Shown: positions 1 through 7,865 of the stretch, piece after piece
Numbering within the stretch: position 1 is the stretch's first letter
How the letters are laid out: each line of letters starts with the position of its first letter
Assembly (NCBI RefSeq): GCF_003992005.1
Contig: NZ_RQVL01000019.1
Coordinates: forward strand, 1 to 42,875
DNA from: Veillonella sp. VA139
GTDB lineage: Bacteria > Bacillota > Negativicutes > Veillonellales > Veillonellaceae
Length of the DNA stretch: 42,875 nt
Direction: 5' to 3'
The notes under the pieces: model-generated
Database searches by the model: none
What the model was told of the DNA's origin: nothing
What the model saw: only the letters and a program-made list of their open reading frames with translations
Program-made: the position numbers and the translations under genes

Positions 1-77
1 CGCAGGATTCTTTAGTGACGAGGAACCCTCTTTTAAAGCTAGGTAATTATTTTTCCAACAAAAACTTGACACCGTCA
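1..77 (+). mobile_element. 3' end of an ISLre2-type insertion sequence (left copy)
   Basis: Bases 1-15 read as the last four codons and stop (R-R-I-L-stop) of the transposase seen at the other end of the window. Bases 16-77 are the untranslated IS tail. The 77 bases match the reverse complement of 42211-42287 at 75 positions, with differences at 17 and 38. Similarity stops after the ACCGTCA that ends at 77, which marks the IS boundary. The rest of this copy lies outside the window. No target duplication can be read because the other IS end is missing. The tail carries an outward TTGACA at 66-71 but no -10 at a suitable distance. Confidence 0.85.
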
Positions 78-93
78 TTTATATTTTTTTCTC

Positions 94-122
94 TTGCCAA
101 AAGTACATAATCCGTTTATAAT
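94..122 (+). promoter_or_regulatory. Promoter of sstT
   Basis: There is a -35 TTGCCA at 94-99, a 17-base spacer and a consensus -10 TATAAT at 117-122. The gene starts at 192, giving a leader of about 60 nt. The -35 begins 16 bases beyond the IS end at 77, so the IS has not replaced the promoter. Confidence 0.75.
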
Positions 123-191
123 GTCTTTATGTCTTTTATGAGTAGATATTTGTACTCGTTTTTAAGTATTTATAAGTATAAGGAGTTTTCT

Positions 192-1412
192 ATGAGGGCA
201 TTATTTCAATTCATCAATAAATTTAGCCTCATCCAGCAAATCTGTGTAGGTCTTTTAATCGGCATCGGTATTGCCGTATGGTCTCCAGAAAATGCAGTGA
301 AGTTATCTCTATTGGGTACTATCTTCGTGGGTGCCTTGAAAGGTGTGGCACCAGTATTGGTATTTTTCTTAGTCATTGCCGCAGTTAGTCGCCATCGTTC
401 TGGGCAAAAAACAGGGATGCGTTCCATTATCGCACTCTATATTATTGGTACTTTTGCTTCTGCAGCCATTGCAGTAATAGGTAGCTTTCTATTTCCTACG
501 TCATTATTACTAACAGCCTCCCCTGCAGATACTGCTCCTCCAAGTGGTATTACAGCGGTGCTCTCAACACTACTCACCAATGTAGTGGAAAACCCAGTGA
601 AAGCTATTTTGGGTGGTAACTATATCGGTATTTTAGGTTGGGCTTTATTATTCGGATTCGCTCTACGTCATGCAGCGAACGAAACAAAAGATGTGATGGC
701 TTCCATCTCTGATGCGATTACACTGGCCGTACAATGGATTATTAAATTTGCACCTCTTGGTATCATGGGCTTAGTGGCTCAATCCATCGGTGAAAATGGT
801 TTAGGTGCGCTTCTTATTTATGGTAAATTATTGCTAGTATTACTTGGTTGTATGTTTACAGTAGCACTTATTATCAACCCAATCATCGTAGCCTTTGTTA
901 TGAAACGCAATCCATATCCATTGGTGTTCCGCTGCCTTCGTGAATCTGGTGTGACTGCTTTCTTCACTCGTAGTTCTGCTGCCAATATTCCAGTTAATAT
1001 GGATTTAGCAAAACGTTTAGGCATTACCCCTGATACCTATTCTATTTCGATTCCCCTAGGTGCTACCATCAACATGGGTGGTGCTGCTATCACCATTACT
1101 GTTATGGCATTAGCTGCTGTTTCCACACTAGGGATTCACGTTGATTTTGCTACTGCCATTCTCCTGAGTGTATTAGCCACTATTTCCGCATGCGGTGCCT
1201 CTGGTGTTGCTGGTGGTTCCCTATTATTGATTCCATTAGCTTGTTCTCTATTTGGTATCTCCAACGACGTAGCCATGCAAGTCGTAGGCGTTGGCTTCAT
1301 TATCGGAGTCATCCAAGACTCCACAGAAACAGCCTTGAACTCTTCTACAGATATCTTATTTACAGCAGCTGTAGATTATTCGCGTCACGGCTACCCAGTA
1401 GACAAAGTATAA
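192..1412 (+). CDS. sstT: Serine/threonine:sodium symporter SstT
   Basis: A 406-residue polytopic inner-membrane protein of the dicarboxylate/amino acid:cation symporter family, expected to import serine and threonine with Na+. Family signatures are clear: the serine-rich hairpin [10 protein letters not shown], the substrate and cation region [10 protein letters not shown], and [13 protein letters not shown] near the C-terminus. The reading frame is open back to 129, but I place the start at 192. AAGGAG lies 8 bases upstream of that ATG, and [10 protein letters not shown] matches the usual SstT N-terminus. The extra 21 residues at the front lack a ribosome site. It is a single-gene unit with its own promoter and a downstream hairpin, and converges with the CDF transporter gene. 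Confidence 0.92.
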   Translation: MRALFQFINKFSLIQQICVGLLIGIGIAVWSPENAVKLSLLGTIFVGALKGVAPVLVFFLVIAAVSRHRSGQKTGMRSIIALYIIGTFASAAIAVIGSFLFPTSLLLTASPADTAPPSGITAVLSTLLTNVVENPVKAILGGNYIGILGWALLFGFALRHAANETKDVMASISDAITLAVQWIIKFAPLGIMGLVAQSIGENGLGALLIYGKLLLVLLGCMFTVALIINPIIVAFVMKRNPYPLVFRCLRESGVTAFFTRSSAANIPVNMDLAKRLGITPDTYSISIPLGATINMGGAAITITVMALAAVSTLGIHVDFATAILLSVLATISACGASGVAGGSLLLIPLACSLFGISNDVAMQVVGVGFIIGVIQDSTETALNSSTDILFTAAVDYSRHGYPVDKV

Positions 1413-1515
1413 CCGTATACTTCACACATACTTTTTGAAAGGTCTACTTGTTCTTTGGTATGGGATGCCCAATAGAATTTATAATTACATATGGCTTATG
1501 AAAATAAGCACTAAT

Positions 1516-1549
1516 AAGGACTGGTACAATCTGCACCAGTCCTTTTAGT
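1516..1549 (+). terminator. Terminator after sstT
   Basis: A perfect 10-bp stem (1516-1525 with 1535-1544, core AAGGACTGGT) has a 9-base loop and is followed by a short T-run. It sits about 100 bases after the sstT stop. No comparably good terminator is visible for the opposing gene; 1587-1610 and 1619-1656 hold weaker hairpins without T-tracts. Confidence 0.7.
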
Positions 1550-1700
1550 ATCCCTTGTATAATATTTTTAGCTCTTTATTAAGTTTTGGGGACAGCAATA
1601 AACTTCCCCACAGTTAGAGGCAAGCTGACATCTATCATTCAACTTGCCTTTAATGTATTCTATGCATTGTTTATAGTTCCTAGATTTTGTCTACTTACCA

Positions 1701-2864
1701 TTATGCCCCTGTATATCCGTGTACTACATTGGGTTTCACTACGAATGTTGGCAGTACCGCTTCCACTAATTGTCTCAATTTTTGTGAAAGTTCTTCTTTC
1801 GTATATGTCACACTATGCGGTACTTGCACATCAAACCCAATTTTTTTATTTTCCACATCGATTCGAATATCGTATAAAGAAAAACTGTCATCATAGGCTT
1901 GAATCACTGCTACTAAACGCTGTTGCAAAGCTAGGGTTTGCTCATTGACAACGATTGGATCCATATGGATGGTCAATTTTAATTGCAATTCTTTCAAAGC
2001 TTGTCGTTCTATACGATCAATCATATTATGGATGGTCATCGCATCTTGTTTCGCATCTACTTCTACGTGGATAGATGCATACTCGTGGCCTGGACCATAA
2101 TCATGAATCATTAAATCATGAGTTCCTAAGATACCAGCCTTAGATTCTACAAAATTAATAATTTCTTGCACACGTTCAGCAGTAGGCTCAAATCCTAATA
2201 AACGATCTGTCGCTTCTTTCAGCACTTCAAAACCAGCTTTTGCAATGATAAGTGCCACAATTAAGCCTAAATATCCATCAACGCTCAATTGGAATATACC
2301 GCCTAACAATAAGCCAATAGCAATCGCTACGGTCGCCCATACATCAGATAAAGCTTCTTTCCCATTGGCACGCAAGATAGGAGAATCAATACGATTACCA
2401 ATGGAACGCAAAAAGAAGGATAACCAAATCTTTAAAGACATAGCCCCTAACATAACAGCTAATGCGGACATAGAAAACTCCACTACCTCGGGATTCATAA
2501 TGTGCTCTACCGCTTCAATACCTAATTGAGCAGCTACTACAAACAGTAAGATAGAAAAACCAATGGATAACAAATACTCCATTCGACCATGTCCATAGGG
2601 ATGTTCTGCATCCGCTTTACGTCCAGATAATTTAAAACTCAAAAAGGATACTAAAGATCCCCCTGCATCAGCCACATTATGGATAGCATCACTAATCATC
2701 GCAATGGAGCCGATAAGAAAACCTATGATTAATTCGCCCAAGCAAACTAATACATTCACCACAATACCTGTGATACTGGCCATAATACCATATTGTTGGC
2801 GCACACTAGTATCTTTTACTTCATCTTTGTTGTTTACAAATAAACGGATTAATACTTCTGTCAT
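1701..2864 (-). CDS. CDF-family cation efflux transporter with an unusual metal site
   Basis: A 387-residue cation diffusion facilitator, an inner-membrane proton antiporter that exports divalent metals. Family marks are SIAMISDAIHNVAD in TM2, the loop AEHPYGHGR at about 87-94, several helices up to about residue 215, and a cytoplasmic ferredoxin-like domain repeated after about residue 225. By alignment with YiiP/ZitB-type proteins the TM2 pair is H62 and D66. The TM5 pair is E170 and D174, where zinc exporters usually have His and Asp. This glutamate makes the metal uncertain (Zn, Mn, Fe or Co). The C-terminal part (about 300-387) resembles a second cytoplasmic domain. A GAGG-type ribosome site precedes the ATG. 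Confidence 0.88.
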   Translation of the reverse strand: MTEVLIRLFVNNKDEVKDTSVRQQYGIMASITGIVVNVLVCLGELIIGFLIGSIAMISDAIHNVADAGGSLVSFLSFKLSGRKADAEHPYGHGRMEYLLSIGFSILLFVVAAQLGIEAVEHIMNPEVVEFSMSALAVMLGAMSLKIWLSFFLRSIGNRIDSPILRANGKEALSDVWATVAIAIGLLLGGIFQLSVDGYLGLIVALIIAKAGFEVLKEATDRLLGFEPTAERVQEIINFVESKAGILGTHDLMIHDYGPGHEYASIHVEVDAKQDAMTIHNMIDRIERQALKELQLKLTIHMDPIVVNEQTLALQQRLVAVIQAYDDSFSLYDIRIDVENKKIGFDVQVPHSVTYTKEELSQKLRQLVEAVLPTFVVKPNVVHGYTGA

Positions 2865-2960
2865 ACTACACCTCTTTCATCCATTTAACATACACGTATG
2901 ACTCTACCCCATTCTAATATGCTATATCTTAGAGGTAGTTTTATTCTCATTTACTTTCTC

Positions 2961-2989
2961 ATTATATACTATCATTCAACTATTATCAA
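2961..2989 (-). promoter_or_regulatory. Promoter of the CDF transporter gene
   Basis: On the minus strand there is TTGATA (2984-2989), a 17-base spacer and TATAAT (2961-2966), about 97 bases upstream of the start codon. The direct repeat AGTTGA-N4-AGTTGA covers the -35 and spacer and could be an operator; that part is inference. Confidence 0.65.
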
Positions 2990-3170
2990 CTATAATTTTA
3001 ATTGAGAATTATTGATTTCAAAATACTTATAACCTATGTCATATACTCATACAACATGGTAACATATATTTTTTATGATATCTTACATCGCTCCTTTTAA
3101 TAGCATTTCATGTCATACTCGTATCAGTCTATGCAGAATGGATATATTTTGCTTACAGATACTATACAAT

Positions 3171-3273
3171 ACATCAATTATCATCATGTGATACTATAAA
3201 AACTCATGTTCGGTCTCTTTATGAGCAGCACAGCTACATATCAATTGTCATCATATGATAGTATAAAAAAACT
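3171..3273. repeat. Imperfect direct repeat pair
   Basis: Units at 3171-3204 and 3236-3273 share about 31 of 34 aligned bases with two 2-base gaps. Each contains the near-palindrome ATCAT(C)AT(G/A)TGAT and ends in an A-run plus ACT. Unit starts are 65 bases apart. The second unit runs into the terminator of the oxidoreductase gene. The function is unknown. Confidence 0.6.
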
Positions 3274-3306
3274 GTAGTGACAGATTATTCCATCACCACA
3301 GTTTTT
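3265..3306 (-). terminator. Terminator after the oxidoreductase gene
   Basis: Downstream of the stop at 3328 the minus strand folds into a stem of AAAACTGTGGTGA against TCACTACAGTTTT with one mismatch, followed by T residues. It lies 22 bases beyond the stop. Confidence 0.8.
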
Positions 3307-3327
3307 AATATATATCTTTTCAATAGA

Positions 3328-4845
3328 TTACCATTTATGTTCATAGAACACTTGCGTCCACATAGACACTTCTGACAATGTTGGATGTGGAGCCATCGCC
3401 TCACCAATGGAAATCACAGATTGTGGATCCAAGTACCGTGTCAATCCTTGTGCACGTAGTTCTTTCGTTGTAGTAGAACCGATTTCTTCATGAACAGGAA
3501 CTAATTTCACTTCACCACTATTCATTAAATGTACATATGGTTGGAACAAGATCGATGCTTGTGGTCCCACGATATGAGCCCCTAATAGACGATTCGTAGC
3601 TTTGTCTACCACTACTTTGATAAACCCATCATGTACATCACCTTTATCAATACCAAGAGCCATGCCTTTCGCAGAGTTAGAGTAATGGTTGATACCAACC
3701 CCTACATCATAACCAGCTTCTTTTGCTTCCGCTTCTGTCATGCCAATACGACCTACTTCTGGATAGGTGAACGTCACCATAGGAATCAAATCATAGCGTG
3801 CCCAACGATAGTCTGTTGGAGATGTGGCACGATATAAATTATGAGAAATAATATCCCCTTCATAGTTGGCACGATGACGGAAGGCTGCATTACCATTCAC
3901 ATCACCTAATGCATACACACCTTCTACAGATGTTTCTAAAAATTCATTTGTTTTAATCCAGCCACCTGGTAATTGTTCAATATGAGTATTTTCTAGGTGC
4001 AAATCTTCTACAGACGGAGCGATACCTGTAGCCACCAAAATTTCATCTACACGAATTTCAGACACTTCACCTGTAGTACGGTTTTTCACAGTGATTACTT
4101 TATCAGCATTGTCTACTCGCACATTGTCGCATACAGTATCTGTTAATACGTTCACTCCAATGGCTTTCATTTCTTCTAAAATATGAGCAGAAATTGCTTC
4201 ATCTTCTTTTGGCAATAAGCGCACATTACGTTGAATCAAGGTTACTTCTGTGCCTGCGGCTGCAAACACACCAGCAAATTCTGTACCAATAGGACCACCA
4301 CCAAATACAGCTAAACGTTTATATGGTACTTTTGGGTAGTCATTGCCAAATAGTTTCTCACTGGTAATGTATCCTGCTTCTTCTAAACCGTCCACATGAT
4401 TCACTTTAGAATGACCACCAGTACCAATGATAATAGTCGATGCTGTAATTTCCTCTGTTTTTGAGCCATCTTGTAATGTTACATATAATACTTTATCGCT
4501 GATGAAAGTAGCTGCTCCATGGTATACATCAGCATTGTCAAAGCTTTCATAAAACTCTTTGACCCCTTTGCTTTTATTGATGGCTTTCCAAACCCGTTCA
4601 CTCACTACATCCCAGTTAAGAGTCGGTGTGGCAGTTTCTACACCAATTTTTTTCCAACCATGACTTTCATGTACTACATCCGCAGCAGTAACCATTACTT
4701 TTGTAGGAATACAACCACGTGTTAAACAAGTGCCACCAAAGCCTGTTTTTTCAATAACAGCTACACGTTTACCTGCTTTTAATGCTGCATCAGCTACTAA
4801 GCTAGCACCACCAGTACCAATTACGATTACATCATATTGTTTCAT
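3328..4845 (-). CDS. Class I FAD/NAD(P) disulfide oxidoreductase (dihydrolipoyl dehydrogenase or mercuric reductase-like)
   Basis: A 505-residue flavoenzyme of the pyridine nucleotide-disulfide oxidoreductase family. An FAD-binding start (VIVIGTGGAS) is followed by the redox pair C40/C45 in GGTCLTRGCIPTK. Next come a NAD(P) fold with GGGPIGTEFA near 190-200 and a dimerisation domain with the catalytic HPTLSE (H487, E492). The family is usually 450-480 residues long. The extra length lies mostly in the last domain, between the His-Ile-Val-Gly region and HPTLSE. No lipoyl-enzyme complex genes are nearby, so the name dihydrolipoyl dehydrogenase is not secure. A general reductase of a small disulfide, a metal or a quinone is also possible. 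The start has GAAAGGA about 9 bases upstream. Confidence 0.85.
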   Translation of the reverse strand: MKQYDVIVIGTGGASLVADAALKAGKRVAVIEKTGFGGTCLTRGCIPTKVMVTAADVVHESHGWKKIGVETATPTLNWDVVSERVWKAINKSKGVKEFYESFDNADVYHGAATFISDKVLYVTLQDGSKTEEITASTIIIGTGGHSKVNHVDGLEEAGYITSEKLFGNDYPKVPYKRLAVFGGGPIGTEFAGVFAAAGTEVTLIQRNVRLLPKEDEAISAHILEEMKAIGVNVLTDTVCDNVRVDNADKVITVKNRTTGEVSEIRVDEILVATGIAPSVEDLHLENTHIEQLPGGWIKTNEFLETSVEGVYALGDVNGNAAFRHRANYEGDIISHNLYRATSPTDYRWARYDLIPMVTFTYPEVGRIGMTEAEAKEAGYDVGVGINHYSNSAKGMALGIDKGDVHDGFIKVVVDKATNRLLGAHIVGPQASILFQPYVHLMNSGEVKLVPVHEEIGSTTTKELRAQGLTRYLDPQSVISIGEAMAPHPTLSEVSMWTQVFYEHKW

Positions 4846-4934
4846 TTACGTCATCCTTTCTAAACCAATGGATACTCTTTATTCTTTGTATATAGTATAT
4901 CATACATCGACTATTTTAGATATGAGAATTTTTA

Positions 4935-6254
4935 TTATTTTCCACTGGCAATGGAATCTAACAATTCAATATACGTTTCTTTTGTTAAAGGAGCTTCAAA
5001 GTTTTCTAGAATCTCTTCCGCTACCTGTGCCTCATCATATAATAAATCAACAATCGTCATGGCTAAGGCTTGAGCCGTTTTAATATAGGCTACATCTGGT
5101 ACGGTGATATTGTATTCCGCACTGTGGAGCACTCCTTCAATACATCCCACCCAAGGGTGGATAACCGGCATTAAATGGGATACATCCCCCATGTCTGTAC
5201 TTGCTGTCATATGCACCCGTTGACGCACATTATCTGTACCAAATAGCGGTTCTGAGTTGGACCGTAACAAATTGTTCATATCCGGATTATCACGCATTGG
5301 TAAATAGCCCGGTAGATCATGGATAACACAAGTAGCCCCCACTGCATCGCCTCCAGCTTTCAAGGCACGATTCACTCGTTGATTGCCATCCACAATCGCT
5401 TGTACATTGGATGCCCGTACATAACTTTCTACTTGCACATAATCTGGTACACAGTTGACCAAGGTTCCTCCTTGATTAATGATAGGATGGAAACGGAAAT
5501 AATCGCTTTCTTTGAAAGTCTCACGAATAGCATGTACCCCCATCACCCCCATCAAAGCTGCATTTAATGCGTTAATCCCTTCATGAGGAGCTGCCGCCGC
5601 ATGAGCAATTTTACCGTGGTATTCGATCAGTTTCGCCACAAATCCATTGGAGGTACTACCTAAATTCATCTCTCCCGTAGGTGTATCTGCCGTTTCCACA
5701 TGCATTTGCATAGCCATATGGATATCATCAAAGGCTCCTTCATAGATAAGTTGTTGTTTGCCCCCAAGGTATTTGATTGTCCCTTTTTCACGCAATGTAT
5801 TGCGATAATCTACTTCGACCATCTCTTCTGCTGGCACAGCAAATAAAACTACATCTCCACCAAGAGCTTCCATAACCCCTTCTGCTTGTAAGCCCATGGC
5901 TACTGCAAATAAATTGGCAATTTGCACATTATGTCCACAACAATGGGCTGCCCCTGTCATAGGATCTGCCTTTGGGTGACGGTGACATACAATGGCATCC
6001 AATTCACCAATCATGGCCACCGTCTTCTTAGATTTTCCCCCTTGCAAACGACCTTTCACACCTGTAATCGCATGACCAGTCGTAAAAGAAATCCCTAGCT
6101 CTGTAAACATATCTTGTACTTTTTGAGATGTTTTATGCTCTTTATAACCCAATTCTGGTTCATCCATAATGGCACTCGCTAATGCACGCAATCGATCTTG
6201 TCCTGCTACAATAGCATCGCACACACGTTGTTTTACTTCTTCTTTCGTTAACAT
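4935..6254 (-). CDS. M20 family amidohydrolase (AbgB-like aminoacyl/aminobenzoyl-glutamate hydrolase type)
   Basis: A 439-residue cytoplasmic metallohydrolase of the M20D/AbgB group, which cuts amide-linked amino-acid conjugates such as aminobenzoyl-glutamate or N-acyl amino acids. Likely di-metal ligands are D86 in IGELDA, the Cys-His cluster at 104-108 (H-C-C-G-H), and E143/E144 in PAEE. A His-containing stretch QMHVET follows. The frame extends to 6293, but I choose 6254. AAAAGGAGA stands directly upstream of that ATG, while the longer N-terminus has no ribosome site. It follows a terminator that separates it from the two membrane-protein genes, yet the neighbourhood suggests they supply its substrate. 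The substrate itself is not known. Confidence 0.85.
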   Translation of the reverse strand: MLTKEEVKQRVCDAIVAGQDRLRALASAIMDEPELGYKEHKTSQKVQDMFTELGISFTTGHAITGVKGRLQGGKSKKTVAMIGELDAIVCHRHPKADPMTGAAHCCGHNVQIANLFAVAMGLQAEGVMEALGGDVVLFAVPAEEMVEVDYRNTLREKGTIKYLGGKQQLIYEGAFDDIHMAMQMHVETADTPTGEMNLGSTSNGFVAKLIEYHGKIAHAAAAPHEGINALNAALMGVMGVHAIRETFKESDYFRFHPIINQGGTLVNCVPDYVQVESYVRASNVQAIVDGNQRVNRALKAGGDAVGATCVIHDLPGYLPMRDNPDMNNLLRSNSEPLFGTDNVRQRVHMTASTDMGDVSHLMPVIHPWVGCIEGVLHSAEYNITVPDVAYIKTAQALAMTIVDLLYDEAQVAEEILENFEAPLTKETYIELLDSIASGK

Positions 6255-6340
6255 AATCGGTCTCCTTTTACATTCTATGAAAATACCTTTCACTAAAAGA
6301 TATTTATGTATAACTCTTGAACTCTATTGTACCACGAAAT

Positions 6341-6377
6341 CAAAAAGAGAGTTGATAGGAAATCATCAACTCTCTTT
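6341..6377 (-). terminator. Terminator between the small membrane protein and the M20 gene
   Basis: A perfect 13-bp stem (6344-6356 with 6365-6377, core AGAGAGTTGAT) has an 8-base loop. On the minus strand it is followed by TTTTTG. It should end or attenuate the DUF3100 operon 40-75 bases after its last stop codon and reduce read-through into the hydrolase gene. Confidence 0.8.
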
Positions 6378-6384
6378 CATTCAG

Positions 6385-6415
6385 TTCAACTATAACCTAT
6401 ATGGTTATAGTTGAA
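6385..6415 (-). repeat. Perfect inverted repeat just after the stop codon
   Basis: A 13-bp perfect dyad (TTCAACTATAACC with its complement, 5-base loop) begins one base after the stop of the small membrane protein gene. It lacks a T-tract. It may protect the 3' end of the mRNA or be a protein-binding site. A proper terminator follows at 6341-6377. Confidence 0.6.
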
Positions 6416-6416
6416 T

Positions 6417-6878
6417 TTAAATCACACCTTGCATATGTAATACAAAATGAGCTACTGCAGCAGCACAAATAAATGTACCTGCAGTTACCGCTAAGGCTAC
6501 TGGAATAATTCTCCAGGATAGACGGCGGAATGCTCCTAAATCTTTTCCTAAGGAAAGACCTGCATAGGCTAATACTGGTGTTGTTGTAGCCAAGAACGTT
6601 ACTTCTTTTGTTTGTGCAATAATCCATGCTTGCCCTGGCATGATTGGCAAGGAGGCAATAACCCCTACTAAAGACACCCAGAAGACCATAGGGAAGCGAT
6701 TGGCTAATGGCAAATAGGAAATAATCGCACCAATAATTGCTAACCCAGCAATCACAAAGACCCCTACAAGGCTTGGGCCCAATAGATGTTTGCCATCAAT
6801 GATATTACCTACAGCAGTCATAATAGCTGCAATGCATATGACAATGACAAATTGTGTAATTTTTTCACTCATAGTCAT
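6417..6878 (-). CDS. Small integral membrane protein, partner of the DUF3100 protein
   Basis: A 153-residue, very hydrophobic protein with about four to five membrane spans (roughly 8-24, 32-55, 62-82, 90-110 and 122-148). A semi-conserved-looking stretch is LAYAGLSLGKDLGAFRRLSW. I do not recognise a named family with confidence. Its start is separated by one base from the stop of the DUF3100 gene, and its ribosome site (GAGGAGGG) lies inside the end of that gene, so the two are translationally coupled. That arrangement suggests two subunits of one membrane complex, likely a transporter. A second ATG two codons later (MSEK) is a possible alternative start. Confidence 0.7.
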   Translation of the reverse strand: MTMSEKITQFVIVICIAAIMTAVGNIIDGKHLLGPSLVGVFVIAGLAIIGAIISYLPLANRFPMVFWVSLVGVIASLPIMPGQAWIIAQTKEVTFLATTTPVLAYAGLSLGKDLGAFRRLSWRIIPVALAVTAGTFICAAAVAHFVLHMQGVI

Positions 6879-6879
6879 C

Positions 6880-7674
6880 TTATTGTCCCTCCTCTGCTAA
6901 ATCTTGTTCACGTGTACGGCCTGTAAAGAAATTATATGTTTTTTCCATCACAGGTAAGGATACGAAAATACCAAAGTACACACCTAGTACGGTAGTCAAT
7001 AAATTAGCCGCTCCTGCTAGGGCTGCAATTTGAGTTTCATATTCTGGATATACAGCAATGATAGGTGCTGTAGAAGCAGCCATCATACTGGCACTACCTA
7101 CGCCAGCCCCCATAGCCAATGCCAATGGATGGAACCAGCCCATTTGCGCAAAGAATCCTGCTAGTACAGAGGCCCACATAGCTCCGATCAATACGCCACA
7201 GATATACATCCCCATTACGCCACGGCCCTCAGGAGAGCTAAAGCCGAATTTATCTATGATAATCGCTACATTAGGTTCCCGGTCTACAGAGTAACAAGCA
7301 CCCACCGCTTCACGGCGCATTCCTACTAATAATGCCACTGGTAAGCCGAATAAAATCGTACCAAAGAAATGACCTAACTCTTGTAGCATAAGAGCCAACC
7401 CTGCGGTAGACAAAATTTCTAAATTGGGACCAATCCCTAAGCCTACTTTCACCATTAAAAGCATTACTGCAATACCAAGGTAATCGGCTGATTTTTCCAT
7501 GGTTTCCACCGTTAAAATTTTGAATGATGGAATGGATACAAAGAGACCCATAATCAATGCATATAAAAGCGGTAAAAATACCACAGCTCCAAATCGTTGG
7601 ATTCCAATCATTTCTGCAATGATGGTGATCACAAGAGCCAATGCATGTAATTTCCAGTTTTGTAATACTTGCAT
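6880..7674 (-). CDS. DUF3100 family membrane protein (putative transporter)
   Basis: A 264-residue polytopic inner-membrane protein with about seven to eight helices. The central stretch AVGACYSVDREPN...DKFGFSSPEGRG is what I recognise as DUF3100. No biochemical function is established to my knowledge. It heads an operon with its own promoter at 7712-7741 and an AGGAGG site before the ATG. The small membrane protein is coupled directly behind it, and the M20 amidohydrolase follows after a terminator. The context suggests uptake or efflux of the amide-linked substrate of that hydrolase; this is inference. The charged C-terminal tail (TGRTREQDLAEEGQ) is presumably cytoplasmic. Confidence 0.8.
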   Translation of the reverse strand: MQVLQNWKLHALALVITIIAEMIGIQRFGAVVFLPLLYALIMGLFVSIPSFKILTVETMEKSADYLGIAVMLLMVKVGLGIGPNLEILSTAGLALMLQELGHFFGTILFGLPVALLVGMRREAVGACYSVDREPNVAIIIDKFGFSSPEGRGVMGMYICGVLIGAMWASVLAGFFAQMGWFHPLALAMGAGVGSASMMAASTAPIIAVYPEYETQIAALAGAANLLTTVLGVYFGIFVSLPVMEKTYNFFTGRTREQDLAEEGQ

Positions 7675-7711
7675 ACAATACCTCCTATACTAATACCAAT
7701 ATGATTTCTTT

Positions 7712-7741
7712 ATTATATTAAAGTTTAATGTATACGGTCAA
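7712..7741 (-). promoter_or_regulatory. Promoter of the DUF3100 operon
   Basis: On the minus strand there is TTGACC (7736-7741), an 18-base spacer and TATAAT (7712-7717), 38 bases upstream of the start codon. Confidence 0.7.
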
Positions 7742-7775
7742 CGTGTGATGGATTCCGAATTAGCAATACCGTTGC

Positions 7776-7820
7776 TAAAATAAAATAAGAGGTGAATAGA
7801 TATATCTATCCACCCCTTAT
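7776..7820 (-). terminator. Terminator of the DUF3793-flavodoxin operon
   Basis: On the minus strand a 16-bp stem with two G-U pairs forms between 7805-7820 and 7785-7800, with a TATA loop. It is followed by a T-rich tail (TTTATTTTAG). The plus-strand pairing is less perfect, which fits a minus-strand terminator 46 bases after the flavodoxin stop. Confidence 0.85.
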
Positions 7821-7865
7821 GATTAAGATCTAGTATATTGGGTTATCATATGCCGTATGGTTGGC

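Larger units (their letters stand above)
2865..3327. other. Intergenic region between the CDF gene and the oxidoreductase gene
   Basis: A very AT-rich 463-base stretch with no credible reading frame. It holds the CDF promoter (2961-2989), an imperfect direct repeat (3171-3204 and 3236-3273) and the terminator of the gene at 3328. Just upstream of the CDF -35 the minus strand is rich in ATAAT/ATTAT words (about 2991-3015) that could form a metal-regulator site, but no clear palindrome stands out. I see nothing in 3016-3170. Confidence 0.6.

Noticed and set aside
66-94. IS-borne outward TTGACA forming a hybrid promoter for sstT
   Set aside because: No acceptable -10 lies 15-19 bases downstream. 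A complete resident promoter (TTGCCA-17-TATAAT) is present at 94-122. The same holds for the right copy and birA.
1586-1948. Plus-strand 120-residue frame overlapping the CDF gene end
   Set aside because: It is antisense to a clear CDF gene, has no ribosome site and an unusual composition.
3328-4845. Firm naming as Lpd (dihydrolipoyl dehydrogenase)
   Set aside because: The catalytic motifs are shared by several reductases, the protein is longer than Lpd, and no lipoyl-dependent complex genes are linked.
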